A stretch of DNA of 64,000 nucleotides from Entoloma clypeatum. Lineage: Eukaryota; Basidiomycota; Agaricomycetes; Agaricales; Entolomataceae. The notes under the pieces were generated by a model that was not told the DNA's origin, did no database searches, and worked only from the letters and a program-made list of their open reading frames with translations. Positions within the stretch are counted from its first letter, which is position 1, and each line of letters opens with the position of its first letter. The stretch covers positions 3,410,001-3,474,000 of the forward strand of contig OY751491.1 in NCBI GenBank assembly GCA_963565915.1, written 5' to 3'. A program made the translations under genes and the position numbers. Shown here one piece after another: positions 19,093 through 30,200 of this stretch.

Positions 19093-19576
19093 TGTTACAT
19101 TCCGATCCATTCCGACGATTTCCGACCAATCCCGACACCTCCGACACCTCCGACATTTTGACTAATACTTATTATGCATACTTACTGTTATGAATCTCGT
19201 TACTACGTACATTACTTACATCCGACCATTTTACTTATGTTAAGAATCTCCGACAGCCACTCGTTATCCGACTCCGACGAAGCCACACGTCCTCCGACAT
19301 AGTATTTAAACTTATGTAGAATCGTGTATTAGCTTCAGTTTGAATATCAACTTAGATTCGACATCATACCTCCCGTCCTCTTTCCGACTCTTAACTTGAG
19401 TCCGACCTCCGACCTCCGATCCTCCGATCCTCCGAAATAAGGACACCAACGTATTAGCGAGGGCGCAACACACAAGTTGAAGCCAAGTCCTTGCCCCTAC
19501 ATTGCACGCGCTCCGACCCTCCGACCTTCCGACGCGTCCGACGTAGCTCCGACATTTTGTCGATCAGTTCTTAACA
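19093..19576 (+). repeat. 3' LTR of Gypsy-B
   Basis: 484 bp, apparently identical to 12480-12963, followed by CTGGC. Confidence 0.95.
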
Positions 19577-19595
19577 CTGGCCCAGTGCTTGCCGG
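19577..19595 (-). pseudogene. 19 bp sliver of Gypsy-A gag between Gypsy-B and Copia-2
   Basis: This stretch includes the CTGGC copy of Gypsy-B on its left and the GCCGG copy of Copia-2 on its right. In the minus-strand frame it supplies the codons between MMEGSG (25436 side) and NKLDALA (12479 side), so two elements landed 14-19 bp apart in the same exon. Confidence 0.85.
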
Positions 19596-19904
19596 TGTTG
19601 AAGTTCCACCTGGGCGCTAGCCACAGGTGTACTGAGCAACATGACTACAGTGGAAGTACTCTACGATACCGCTATGGTCACTTACATGGTTTGGAGGGGT
19701 AAGGCTGGTGAGAGCGGTTGAGGCTGGTAAGAGCGATGGAGCTGGTTAAGAGTCAAGAGACAACTTGTTGATATTGACAGTTTCCTGGTCTTATATACCG
19801 TACTACTGTTTGTACCAACCAAACAAGTATGTAATCAAAGATGTGTAAAGGTCACGTGATGTAATCTAATCTAATCTAATCTACGTGATGGAAAAGTTTC
19901 AACA
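19596..19904 (-). repeat. 3' LTR of Copia-2
   Basis: 309 bp, a few substitutions from the 5' copy (for example ATGACTACAG against ATAGCTACAG), so it is older than Copia-1. The C-run at 19905-19911 is its polypurine tract on the minus strand. Confidence 0.93.
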
Positions 19905-19973
19905 CCCCCCCATATTTAGTACATACTTCTAAATACATCTTACTTTTTCCCATATAGGTACTCTTTTTTTCGT

Positions 19974-22900
19974 CTAGTTTTTAAGTAATCCAAAGTACGG
20001 GATAAACTTGTTGAAGAGGATCTTCCCCAGATTCTTAGTTAAAAGGTCTGCAGGGTTATTTACTCCTTCGATGAATTCGACCGTAATAATTCCTTCGGAT
20101 ACTTTTTCTCTGACAAAGTGAAATCGCACGTCGATGTGCTTGGACCGCTTTTCGGTTACAGGGTTGGATGCGATAAAGACGGAGCCATTGTTATCTCCAT
20201 AGATCGGGACTGATCCGATCTGCATCCCAAGTTCGGCAAGCATGCTTCTAAGCCATGTCACTGCGCGACTGCAATCTGATAGCGCCATGTATTCTGCTTC
20301 CGTGGAAGAGAGGGCAATGGTTTTCTGTGCTGACGAAACCCATGTTACTGCTCCAGATGCCAGTGATATGAAGTAACCAGTAGTGGATTTCCTGGTGTTT
20401 TCATCTGATGCCCAATCGGAGTCTGTAAATGCATAGATCCCTTTCCCAGAATCGCCATCGTACATGATCACGTAATCTTTTGTCGCCTTCAAATACCTGC
20501 AAATATCCCTAGCCACTTCTAAATGGCGTTTGGTAGGGTTTGCGGAGAATTGGGACATTTTGATCATGGCGAAACAAATGTCGGGTCTTGTCCCGATCAT
20601 TAAGTACAATAGTGACCCGATGACAGATTGGTACTTGGATCTGAGTTCCGCATTGGGTTCATCCTCAGACTTCATGGGTTTGTAGCCCATCGGAAGTGGG
20701 GTATGGGTGGCATTGGATTCGCTCATCCCCATACGTGCGAGAATTTTCTCAAGGTAGCGTACTTGATCAATGAAGATCCTCTTCCCACGTTGCCTTATTT
20801 GGATTGAGAGAAATTCCTTTGGTTCCCCATCGGGCACTAGGTGCCCTAGGTCCCTACATTCCCATGTTGTCATGAAGGCCTTCTTCTTTTCTAGCGTATA
20901 TTCCCGGTTTGTGCCGAGAAAAGCAGAGTCGTCGACATAGATGACGGCGATTACAATTTCCCCGTTGGTACTTTTGTGAATGAACACTCCCGCATCGGAG
21001 TGAAGCCGGACAAAGCCGAGCTTTTTCATGGAGGAATCAAGTTCTCTCCACCAGGCTAATGTGGCCTGCTTAAGTCCATATAGGGCTTTGTATAGTTGGT
21101 ACACGAGGTGTTCTTTCCCTTTTACTACGTAGCCCTCAGGCTGTCACATGTAGATTACCTCAAGGAGCGTTCCATAGAGGAAGGCTGATGAGACGTCCAA
21201 GAGTGTCATGAACCACCCTTCAAGGGCTGTCAATGCCAGTATTAGTCGGACGGTTTCATATCTCACGACTGGTGAGAAGATCTGATCAAAGTCGATCCCT
21301 TCTACCTGTGAAAAGCCTTTTGCGACGAGGCGTGCTTTCAGGCGCCCGTCGGACTTTTCGTTGTAAACCCATTTGTTCCTTAGAGCTTTCCTTCCTGCAG
21401 GCAGGGGTACTAGCTCCGTGATCACCCCGAGGCGTTTGAGCATGTCTAGCTCTTTACGTTCAGCCGCATACCAGTCTTCTTTATTTGGAAGAGGGTATAT
21501 GTCTTTATGGGACATTTCAACGATGCCGACTTGGACTGATATTGCCTCCATCAGGAGGTCATTCATCCATGCCGTTTGACCGCCCAATCTCCGTCTTCGA
21601 TCTAATTTTTCAAGATCAGACGCTGGAGTGTCTTCCCCATAGATGCTTCCTGGCATCTTCCGGACTCGTCGTTCCCTGATCGGTCGATCTGGTACTTGCT
21701 CGGGTTCCGGAGTGGGTACTCGCGGTTCGTCATCAGGCTCACTGGCAGGCAGTTCGTTGTCTGATTCAGGTTGATTCTGTTCAATGGGAACTGGGTCATG
21801 AGGTGTTTCGTTGTGACTATCATTGTCATCATTTCCGGGGATGAGGTCCTCAAACTCATCAGCCGGTTCTGGATTTTCCATTTCTGGATGGTTTTCTGGC
21901 AAAGGGTCGATGTGGCATCTGGGGTACTTGCTTTCATCAAAGATAGCTTTCCCACCCATGAAAATTGTATTAGTCTCAGGATCCATGAAACGGTATCCTT
22001 TGACCCCTGGTTTTGATCCGAGATAAATCATCAATCGAGATCTAGACTCCAGGGAATTTCTATGTTTTTCCTTTGGGATATACACATATGCCTGACATCC
22101 GAAGACTCTGATGCTTGACATATCGGGGATCTCATTGGTCACCCTGAAGTAAGGGGTATTCCATTCGAGACGCTGCATGGGGGTTCTATTGTAGAGAAAC
22201 GCTGCATGTTCCAAACAGAATTCCCACCACATAGGGGGTAAGCACGCGTCGAAGCGCAAGGCCTGAGATTTCTCCCACAGGGTTCGATTTATCCGTTCTG
22301 CTCTACCGTTCTGCTGGTGCTGATACGGGAGTGTGACGTCGATCAGAACTCCATGATCGGCAAGTACATCCTTGTATTCGTCAAACTCTCCACCTCCATC
22401 AACTCGCCATTTCTTAGGAGTGGCGGCGAACTGATTCTGGATCATCGCAAGAAATTGTCGCAGTGCCGTGATGGCATCCGACTTCTTTCTAAGCAAGACA
22501 ACCCAGACGTGGGATGAAAAATCGTCCAAAAACGTGAGGAAATATTTATATTTATGATATGATGCCGTGGATATCTGTTTGAGATCGGAATGGATTAGAT
22601 CAAAGGTTTTGGTTGCCCTTGTCATCGAATTGGGATATGACTGATTCGGCATTTTCCCTTTGAGGCAACCTGTGCAACTTTCCTGTGATTTCTCACGTAC
22701 TAGTGTCTCAGGTACCCCTTTGGTACTGGTGGGAATCTTTCGGAGTGCTTGATCATTTGGGTGACCAAGGCACTTGTGCCATGTTTCGACAGTGATTTCG
22801 CTTGAGATCGCATGGATCTGGTCATAGCATATTTCAGTGTCTAACCAGTAAATGGTTTGACCAAGGATGTGGGGTGAAAACTGGATTTTGTTCAGCCCTT

Positions 22901-23110
22901 TGGAGATGTTAATCTCTCCACAAGTCCCGTCTACTTTGTAACCATGGTTAAGGAAGACGCCTAGGGACAATAGGCGTGTGTCCATGTCCGGGATGTAGAA
23001 CACCGGTCTGAGAAGATGGGTTTTAACTTCCCCATTTAGGGTGTGCCGTACTGGAACGGCCCCAACTCCGAGTATTTCCAGTTTCTTCCCTTTAGCTGCA
23101 GTTTGGACGA
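19974..23110 (-). pseudogene. Copia-2 Pol: pre-integrase, integrase, RT, RNase H
   Basis: On the minus strand from about 23110: end of protease region, GAG-pre-integrase (ETWHKCLGHPNDQALRK ... CTGCLKGKMP), integrase with D (LIHSDLKQ), D (RVDGGGEF) and E (GRAERINRTL), RT with YVDD, and RNase H ending ADLLTKNLG. TGA at about 21142 (LEVIYM*QPEGY, a CGA in Copia-1) splits RT, and a TGA at about 23109 separates it from Gag. Both fit C-to-T change at CpG. Confidence 0.88.
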
Positions 23111-23111
23111 A

Positions 23112-24751
23112 TCACTTGACCGTAAGAGGTCTATAATATGCGAAGTCCTTAAACTCATAGGTGAAGTGTAAAGAGGCGCCGGAATCTAATATCCATTGCA
23201 CGCGTTCTTTTTCCTTACAATGTGTACAAGAAGCAAAATGTTTGATATATTTTTTATGTAAATCACTGCTAAAGTGATCTACGCATTCTGTACTGGTACT
23301 TGCTATTATATCATACGTCTGTTGAGAGGTATTGTTAGCTTTCCGCAATTGGTAAGGTTCAAGAAAAGGGTTTGACGGACCGTCAAGTTCTATCTCATCC
23401 TCAAATACATCCGGCCCCATCCGTTCCTGGTCGATATCCATCATTTTTAGCCATTCTTCTATCGACGGGGCTACGCGACGCTGTTTAGCCGGCCTTTCGT
23501 CGATGTCAGGAATGATGGTATCCAAGATACGAAGGTTCGATCCAGAGGGTTGTGCGCCGATCTCTCGGGCGAGCTTTCGCACCCTCTCGTTCTTTTTCCA
23601 CACTGACGGCTTTCCAGAAGGAAGCCCGGTGTACTGGGAAGGAGGAGGGTTCATGCGTTGCAGTAGTGACTGCATCCTTTCTGAGTCAGGCTGTGCAGTA
23701 AAGGAAGTCTTTCCGCGACCAGTTACGGTGGTGAAAGACGGTGCATGATGAGGGGGGAGAGGGCAAGGGGCACGTTGACGAGGAGGAAGGGGACAAGGAG
23801 CAGGACGACGAGGGATGTGCTCAATGGCTGGTGCGATGAACTCGATCATCTCCTCGGCTTGGTCGGACTCGTTGTCCGCGTTGTTGGCGCGTTTCTTCTG
23901 ATTGCGCCAGCGTCCTTTTCCCTTCTTCTTTTCAGAAGCGGTACTAGGGTCGGTCGAGTTAGGCTGCCATCAGCATTGTTTTGTGAGGTACTCGGCTTTT
24001 GCTGCTTTTCCCATTTGGGGTCTTGCCCCTTTCGCTTTGTCCCGGAGATTTTCCGGGCCTGCTCATTGGACGTACGAGTGGACCCAATTGAATACTTGCG
24101 CCGGTACTCTGAGATGATGCTGTCTGCGACGGCTTTGTACGTGAAGTCGTCGGCGTCATAGACCTGGAAGAGGGCGGTGGAGAGCGACGACCAGGCGTCG
24201 GGAATGGCACTTGCCAGGATCATAGCCTGCATCAGGTCAGGGACATCGAAATTTGACTCGCTGAGACGGGCGAAGAGTGCCCCGAGGCGTTCTATTTCAG
24301 GGACCGGGTCACGACCTGACAGTTTGAAGGAAGCTGCCGCCTTGAAGTCGCCGAAGATGACGGCTGGGGATACTTTGGAATAGGCATCTTTCAACGCTGC
24401 CCATGCGTCAAGTGCCGAGGTGCTGTCCTTGATGTGGCGTCTGATCGCTTCAGAGACCTTCAGGCGTATCGCCCCGAGTGCTACATCGTCGTCCCTGATC
24501 CAGGCTTTTTCTTCCTTGCGGAAGCCAGGCTGGTCGACCGTAGCAACCAGCACAGGGGGAGCAGCAGCAGTGGCCCCAGGGGTGGAGACCGTGGTGGTAA
24601 AATCGGCGATGACAGGGCGGGGAATGTCGCCAGAGACAATGCGCCAGACTCCTTGATGGAGGAGGTAGGACTTCATCCTTTCGGCCCAGCTTTGGTAGTC
24701 GATGCCGTCGAAGGGGGTGATGATATCAAGAGCAGAGCGAGAGGTAGACAT
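23112..24751 (-). pseudogene. Copia-2 Gag and protease
   Basis: ATG 24751 (MSTSRSALD). It matches Copia-1 Gag until a 1 nt deletion near 23970 (NNADGS against NDADEQ), which shifts the frame. The correct frame resumes at 23849 with a Pro/Arg/Cys-rich expansion (CPLPPRQRAPCPLPP) absent from Copia-1, then reaches the protease WILDSGASLHFT. The expansion looks like slippage of an AGGGGCACG-type repeat. Confidence 0.85.
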
Positions 24752-25110
24752 TTTTAATGAATCTAAAAGGAGTTTTTCCCAATCAGTGATGTTCTTTTTT
24801 ATGAATTTGATTTTTAGAGAAAACAAATAAATGATTCCTCATAACATATTCCCTTCAGGAATAGCGGTTTGTGGGAGAAACCCTTTTTGTCAGAAGTGTG
24901 TGAGGTACGATCAACGTTTCCACATGATGTGTACTAAGTCAATCCCCTTAGGGACGCTTCATGACAGGTACTTTGTCGTAATGATGTTTCCCAGGTTCAT
25001 GTGTGAAGAAGTAAGACTCAGAACCTAGATCTTTCGATCGGTTCTTTGCCAACCAGGGTAGAGTGGGCAGGTACTCACTGTTGCCAGCGTTTCCCAAGTC
25101 CCTCTGCTAT

Positions 25111-25125
25111 CCGGGGCCCATAACC
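25111..25125 (-). promoter_or_regulatory. Primer binding site of Copia-2 (half-tRNA-iMet)
   Basis: CCGGGGCCCATAACC on the plus strand abuts the 5' LTR. It is the reverse complement of the Copia-1 site. Confidence 0.8.
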
Positions 25126-25435
25126 TGTTGAAGTTCCACCTGGGCACTAGCCACAGGTGTACTGAGCAACATAGCTACAGTGGAAGTACTCTACGATACC
25201 GCTATGGTCACTTACATGGTTTGGAGGGGGCAAGGCTGGTGAGAGCGGTTGAGGCTGGTAAGAGTGATGGAGCTGGTTAAGAGTCAAGAGACAACTTGTT
25301 GATATTGACAGTTTCCTGGTCTTATATACCGTACTACTGTTTGTACCAACCAAACAAGTATGTAATCGAAGATGTGTAAAGGTCACGTGATGTAATCTAA
25401 TCTAATCTAATCTACGTGATGGAAAAGTTTCAACA
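25126..25435 (-). repeat. 5' LTR of Copia-2
   Basis: 310 bp with four GATTA units, the CACGTG palindrome and the TATATAAG box, as in Copia-1. Confidence 0.93.
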
Positions 25436-26355
25436 GCCGGACCCTTCCATCATGCGGGATAGCACCACAAGAATCTTCTGATCGTCTGTTAGGCTCTTTT
25501 GGAACCTGATGTATAGTTTGGTGGCTTTCCACCACTCGTCAAAGGTGTGTCTGTCCTTGAACATCCCAGGATCCTTGATGATCTTGGATGTATCCATCGT
25601 TTGTACTGCCGGAGCTTCTGCCATGTCTAGAGTCTGTGGAGGAGAAGAGGAGTTGGATTGTTGGGATGAAGATGGGGTTCAGGATACAGGTAAGGGTTGA
25701 AAATGAGTCCTTGTTCTAGGCGTCTGTTTGATGTCTGACTGCGCGGAGTCAAAAGCAAATTTGTCAGGGGACTCGTCGGCAGAATCAGTGGCAAAACGTT
25801 TGGGGTATTTCCTCTGTAGATCTCTATGGAATCTCTGTTCCTGCGCGTCTGTTGGTTGCGAGAAGGGGTCAAGTCTCTCGTTTCGTGTCCAACGACCGTA
25901 TTCGGTCTGTTGTTCGGTGGTTGTGAAGTGGGTGTAGATCTGTTGCTTCGAGTACGACGTGATGATGCGGCTCTGGGAAGTCTCGATATGAGCGTCCTAA
26001 TCAATCTTCTGATAACGGTTGTCTGGACACCGATAAACTCTCTGATCTCTGTGATCCGACCTGTCTGAGGTCCTTCTTGAATGCGAAAGCTTTCGAGTTT
26101 GTTCTGTCGGGTGTTGTAACGCGCGATCTGGTGTTGTCAAGCAAGATGGATGCTCTCTGCTATCTCGCCGTGGGGGCGATGCTCATCGTTGTCTAGTTCT
26201 TTGTCAAGCACCTGTTGTAAGATGCGACAGATCTCCGATTCAATGTACTGCTGGATGAGTGTAAAATTGATACTGTCTCGAGGACTTAGCTCCTCCTGTC
26301 GGGCTTCTGGTGAGGCGAATGGGTTACTGGTGAAGTCTTCAAAGAAGCGCAACAT
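25436..26355 (-). pseudogene. Gypsy-A Gag N-terminal part (decayed)
   Basis: The best recognisable piece is 25624-25436 (MAEAPAVQTMDTSKIIKDPG ... TFDEWWKATKLYIRFQKSL ... VVLSRMMEGSG), a Gag capsid-type segment that joins in frame with 19595 and 12479. Upstream, a second frame (26355-25627) is broken by TGA at 26137. It encodes an acidic/polar helix (LIQQYIESEICRILQQVLD) and an Arg/Ser/Pro/Thr-rich stretch. Whether that part belongs to the same Gag or is a leader ORF cannot be told. Confidence 0.65.
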
Positions 26356-26402
26356 CTTGACTCGTCTGGTAGTTGCTCTCTTCGCTCTGGGCGAACCTAA
26401 TG

Positions 26403-26413
26403 AGATTTAGCAA
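26403..26413 (-). promoter_or_regulatory. Self-complementary primer binding site of Gypsy-A
   Basis: On the minus strand TTGCTAAATCT lies 2 nt after the LTR end. It is perfectly complementary over 11 nt to the LTR at 26498-26488, which is 33 nt after the TATATAAA box (26531-26524). This is the same geometry as Gypsy-B. Confidence 0.65.
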
Positions 26414-26415
26414 CT

Positions 26416-26740
26416 TGTTATGCTTAACAAACCGTTCCAAGGTTCGGGCAGAGTATGCAGGAAGTGGAAAGGCGAAGAGCAATGTGATTGCTAAATCTAA
26501 GGAATCTACTAGAGTACAAGAGGTTTATATAGGTACTGACTATAGGCAGTAGCGGATGAGTCAGTACTGCGGAAGGCGGTGCACATGAGTAAGGCGACTG
26601 CAGAAGGCTATGTACAATAAGTAAGCTGACTGCGGAAAGCGAGTCAGCGAGGGAGCGAAGTATACTAAAGGGGCTGACGAAGTAAAGGTAGTGAGTCAGA
26701 CTGGAAATCGAAGGTTGCAAAAATAGACATTAGACATAGT
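26416..26740 (-). repeat. 5' LTR of Gypsy-A (outer edge uncertain)
   Basis: The inner edge TGTTATGC is certain. Homology with the 692-1061 LTR is clear up to about 26660 (CCTTTAGTATACTTCGCTCC), then fades, so the U3 start may lie anywhere from about 26700 to 26807. Confidence 0.75.
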
Positions 26741-26807
26741 AAGCTCGTAAGAGGGTGTAGTTGTAAAGGGTGAAAGCAATGTTACGATTGGTCTAAGATA
26801 AATAACA

Positions 26808-27185
26808 ACCTCAGTTCCGCGGTAGCGAACTGAGTGAAAGTCTGAAATACCTAAGATAAATAACACTAAGGTGCGTTAGTAAAAGACTGTAACGAAAGGT
26901 AAGTAGAACTTACACCTCAGTTCCGCGGTAGCGAACTGAGGTGCAAGTATGGTTTAGTAAACCTTAAATAGAAAAAGCTCGTAGCTACGCGAACATGTAA
27001 GTAAAGATGGTAGGTAGAGACTGTTATGAATGTATATCATACGAAGATGAAACGTAGTGGCGCGTTTCTCGAGAACAACGCGCCATTCATAAAATATGAA
27101 TGTAAGTTAAAAATACTTATGCCACGAACATGCATCGAACACGCGCTCGCAACTCGGAAGCGTTGGGTATCGAAATACCACAACA
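26808..27185 (-). repeat. 3' LTR of Copia-3 (far edge uncertain)
   Basis: On the minus strand it begins TGTTGTGGTATTTCG directly after a purine tract (TTGAGGGAGGG, near 27195). It contains a perfect 11 bp hairpin (CACCTCAGTTC/GAACTGAGGTG) at 26913-26943, repeated almost exactly at 26809-26834 next to a repeated TAAGATAAATAACA. With no second LTR for comparison the end near 26808 is a guess. Confidence 0.6.
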
Positions 27186-27207
27186 CCCTCCCTCAATTTC
27201 AACGCGG

Positions 27208-30200
27208 TTACTCCAGTCCCATGTTGACGCGAAAGTCCTCGAACTTGACGCGAGCGAGGGACTTTGTGAATGTGTCGGCGACCATGAAGTTCGTAGGGCA
27301 ATAGTCGAGCTGTACTTCGTCGGACGAGACTGTTTGTTGAATGAAATGGAAGTGCACGTCGATGTGCTTTGTTCGAGCATGGTAAGTCGCGTCCTTTGAG
27401 AGTCGTATAGCGCCTTGATTGTCGCAGAAGAGGATAGTGGGGAGTGATAGGTTGTAGAAGAAGGGGAGCTCACGAAGGAGTTTATGTAGCCAAATCAACT
27501 CTTTCGCGACATGAGTCAACGTGACGTACTCAGATTCTGTTGATGAGAGGGTAATGATCGGTTGCTTTTTGGTACTCCACGAGATGAGGCCGGATCCGAG
27601 GAAGATCGCGTATCCGGAGATCGAGTGATGATGGAGTTGAGATGCCCAGTCCGCATCAGAAAATGCGCGAATGGACAGGTTTGGGCCGCCAAGTACGAGC
27701 TTGAGTGTCGACGTTCCTTTGAGGTAACAGAAGACGCGGGTAACGGCAGTGAGGTGAGTTGTGTGAGGAGACTCGAGGTGTTGAGAGAGGATTGATATGG
27801 CATAGGCAATGTCTGGTCGTGTCATAACGGTGCAGTACATGAGTGACCCGATCATCTCTCGGTATTTGGTGTTCTCGGTGGGCGTAAGGAGCGTTGGCGA
27901 GACGGCTGGACTGTCGGGACTAAGGTCAACATGAGGTTCCATAGGTGTCGAAGTGGTACGAGCATCTTGTAGACCGAAACAGTCGACGATCTGAAGGACA
28001 TAGGCCTCCTGACCCAAAGAGATGGTACGTGCGTCTATGTTGCGCTCGACAGAGACTCCAAGTAGCCAGTTGATAGGTCCAAGGTCAACAAGCTCAAAAT
28101 ACTCGCGCATTTCGGTCTTGATTTTGGTAGATGAGTTGGCGGAGTCGGCAAAGATGGTAAAGTCGTCAGTAGCCGCGGCGAGGATGACGAATTTGTGATT
28201 GTCGAAACGGTAAAACACGGCCTCATCAGCAAGACATACTGTGAACCCTAAAATTCGCACCAACTCCTTATACCAGTTATGTGCCCCCTGCTTCGTCCCA
28301 TATAATGGCTTCAGTAGCTTCAGAACTAGGTCTGTGCATCCAGTTGCTTTGATGATTTCGGCTAGCAGGTCGGCGCGGAAATCCTCGAAGTATTCAGGTA
28401 AGCTGGTATGGATGATTTCATCTTCATCAAGCCATGCGTTGAGGTAAGCATTTTTAACGTCGGCTTGCTCCACGATAACGTCGGGTCCCTTGGACGCGGC
28501 AATGGCGAGGAGTGCTTTGAGGCTGGTCAGGCGGACAGTCGGGGCGAAAGTTTCGACGTAATCGACGCCAAACTTCTGGCAAAATCCTTTGGCGACAAAA
28601 TGGGCTTTGAAGCGGGAGACGTTCCCAAGCGCATCGCGTTTGCGGCGGAGTACCCATCGAGATGGGATAATGTTCGTGTCGACGGGACGTGGGACGACTT
28701 GCCAAGTGCCCAGTTTCTCACATTGGGTTAATTCTTTCTCGATCGCCGATCTCCATTGTTCCGTTTCGGGGCCATCAAGTGCTTCTCGGATCACGGGATG
28801 GTCACCTGTGATTGCTAAGGCAAACTCCGAGGCGGAAGCAAAATTGCTTCCGTCTAATCCCTCTCTGTTATCTTCGACGACAAGGGCTGTATCGTTCGTG
28901 GCAGGACGGCGCCTTCCACGGCCGTAGGTTGCAGGATCGTACTGGGGAAGTCCAGCGCAAGAGTTGCGGCGTTTTGAAGCAGGGACAACGGGGACTTCAG
29001 GTGCGTCGACAATTGATTCTGCGGGTGCTGGCGCTGATGTGACAATAGGCACCGTGGGCGCTGGCGTTGACACCGGTGCAGGAGTGGGTGAAACCAAAAT
29101 ATCGATACTCCCTCCCTCAACCACGATGTCCTCGCTTTTGGCATCAACAAGGAGTTTCCTGTCGAAAACCACATCGCGTTCAACAGAAACGGAACACTTA
29201 CCATGCCAGAAGACACGATATCCCTTCGACTCTTCATCATACCCAACAAACCGTCCTTCGAGTGCTTGAGGATTAATTTTCCCAACGTTCAACCTCTTTA
29301 CCCACACCACTGACCCAAATTCCAGGATGCCTCTCAAGTCAGGTTTTGCACCTGTCGCCTTTTTGAGTGGGGTGATACAGTCAGGCAAGGCCCGGGATGG
29401 TACACGCGCACGGATCCATGCCGAATGACGCATTGCCTCCACCCACATAAAGGTAGGCAGTCCCGACGCGATGAGCATAGTCCTTGCTGACTCGGCAAGG
29501 GTTTGGTTCAGTCGTACAGAGATGCCGTTCGACTGCGGGGAATCATGAACGTTCAGGTGGCGTATCATCCCGGCTTTCGCAAGGTGAGCTGAAAACTCGG
29601 CGCTCGTGAATTTGCCTCCACGGTCCGTTCCAAGGATCTTGATCCCTGATGAGCCACACTGACTCTTTACCCAGGCCTCATAATGGGTATAGGACGAGAA
29701 GGCTTCGGATTTCACCTTCAAAAAGGTGACGCGCGGCTCGCGCGATGAGAGGTCGGTGTGGGTGTGTACGTAGCGATGCCCCCCGAGCGAGACAACACTC
29801 ATAGGTCCCATCAGGTCAGATACGACCTTATCACCATAGTCCTCGTAAGTTGTGTCGCTTTCCGTTGGAAAAGCAGCTTGATGGATTTTCCCTTGCACGC
29901 AGGCAGTGCAGAAGGAGAGATCGGATGTGGGCTCAATACATACACCCACGATGGTGCCTTTGGACACCATCTCACGGAGAGTCCGAATGTTAATGTGACC
30001 GAGACGCCGGTGGAGGTCATCGATGGACAGTGCTTCATTGGCGACATTGGCATGCAGGGTGTGGGGAGATGGGATAGGAGAGTTGATATGATAGAGATTT
30101 CGAATATGAGGTACGACACCCAGAACGGCACGTTCGGGTTGTGGGCCTCTAATCGTACAGACACCATCCTCAATGATAAGAGAACATCCTGCCCTATCCA

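Larger units (their letters stand above)
12480..19576 (+). mobile_element. Gypsy-B: complete, apparently intact chromovirus (Tf1/sushi-like)
   Basis: 7097 bp with two 484 bp LTRs that look identical and a perfect 5 bp duplication CTGGC (12475-12479 and 19577-19581). It has open gag, open pol with all catalytic motifs, a -1 frameshift site, a self-primer, a polypurine tract and a chromodomain. An antisense gene lies between pol and the 3' LTR. TCCGA(C) is strikingly repeated along the plus strand. Identical LTRs and open frames mark it as the youngest and best candidate for an active element here. It sits in Gypsy-A gag. Confidence 0.95.
19596..25435 (-). mobile_element. Copia-2: same family as Copia-1, full length, minus strand
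   Basis: 5840 bp. LTRs at 25126-25435 (5') and 19596-19904 (3'); perfect duplication GCCGG (19591-19595 and 25436-25440). It keeps the pre-integrase region lost by Copia-1. It is inactivated by one frameshift and two stops. Confidence 0.94.
1062..26740 (-). mobile_element. Gypsy-A: old Ty3/gypsy chromovirus, minus strand, split by four insertions
   Basis: On the minus strand the pieces read 5' LTR (about 26740-26416), gag (26355-25436, 19595-19577, 12479-11931), then the end of gag, protease, RT, RNase H and integrase (10583-6956), and chromodomain plus small ORF (1457-1062). Excising Copia-2, Gypsy-B, the hAT-like element and Copia-1 at their target duplications rejoins the frame each time. 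For example, the second zinc knuckle is completed across the hAT insertion and the chromodomain across Copia-1. The body totals about 5.9 kb. In-frame stops in RT and gag show that it is dead. Its 3' LTR is missing because Gypsy-A' inserted into the small ORF. Confidence 0.88.
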
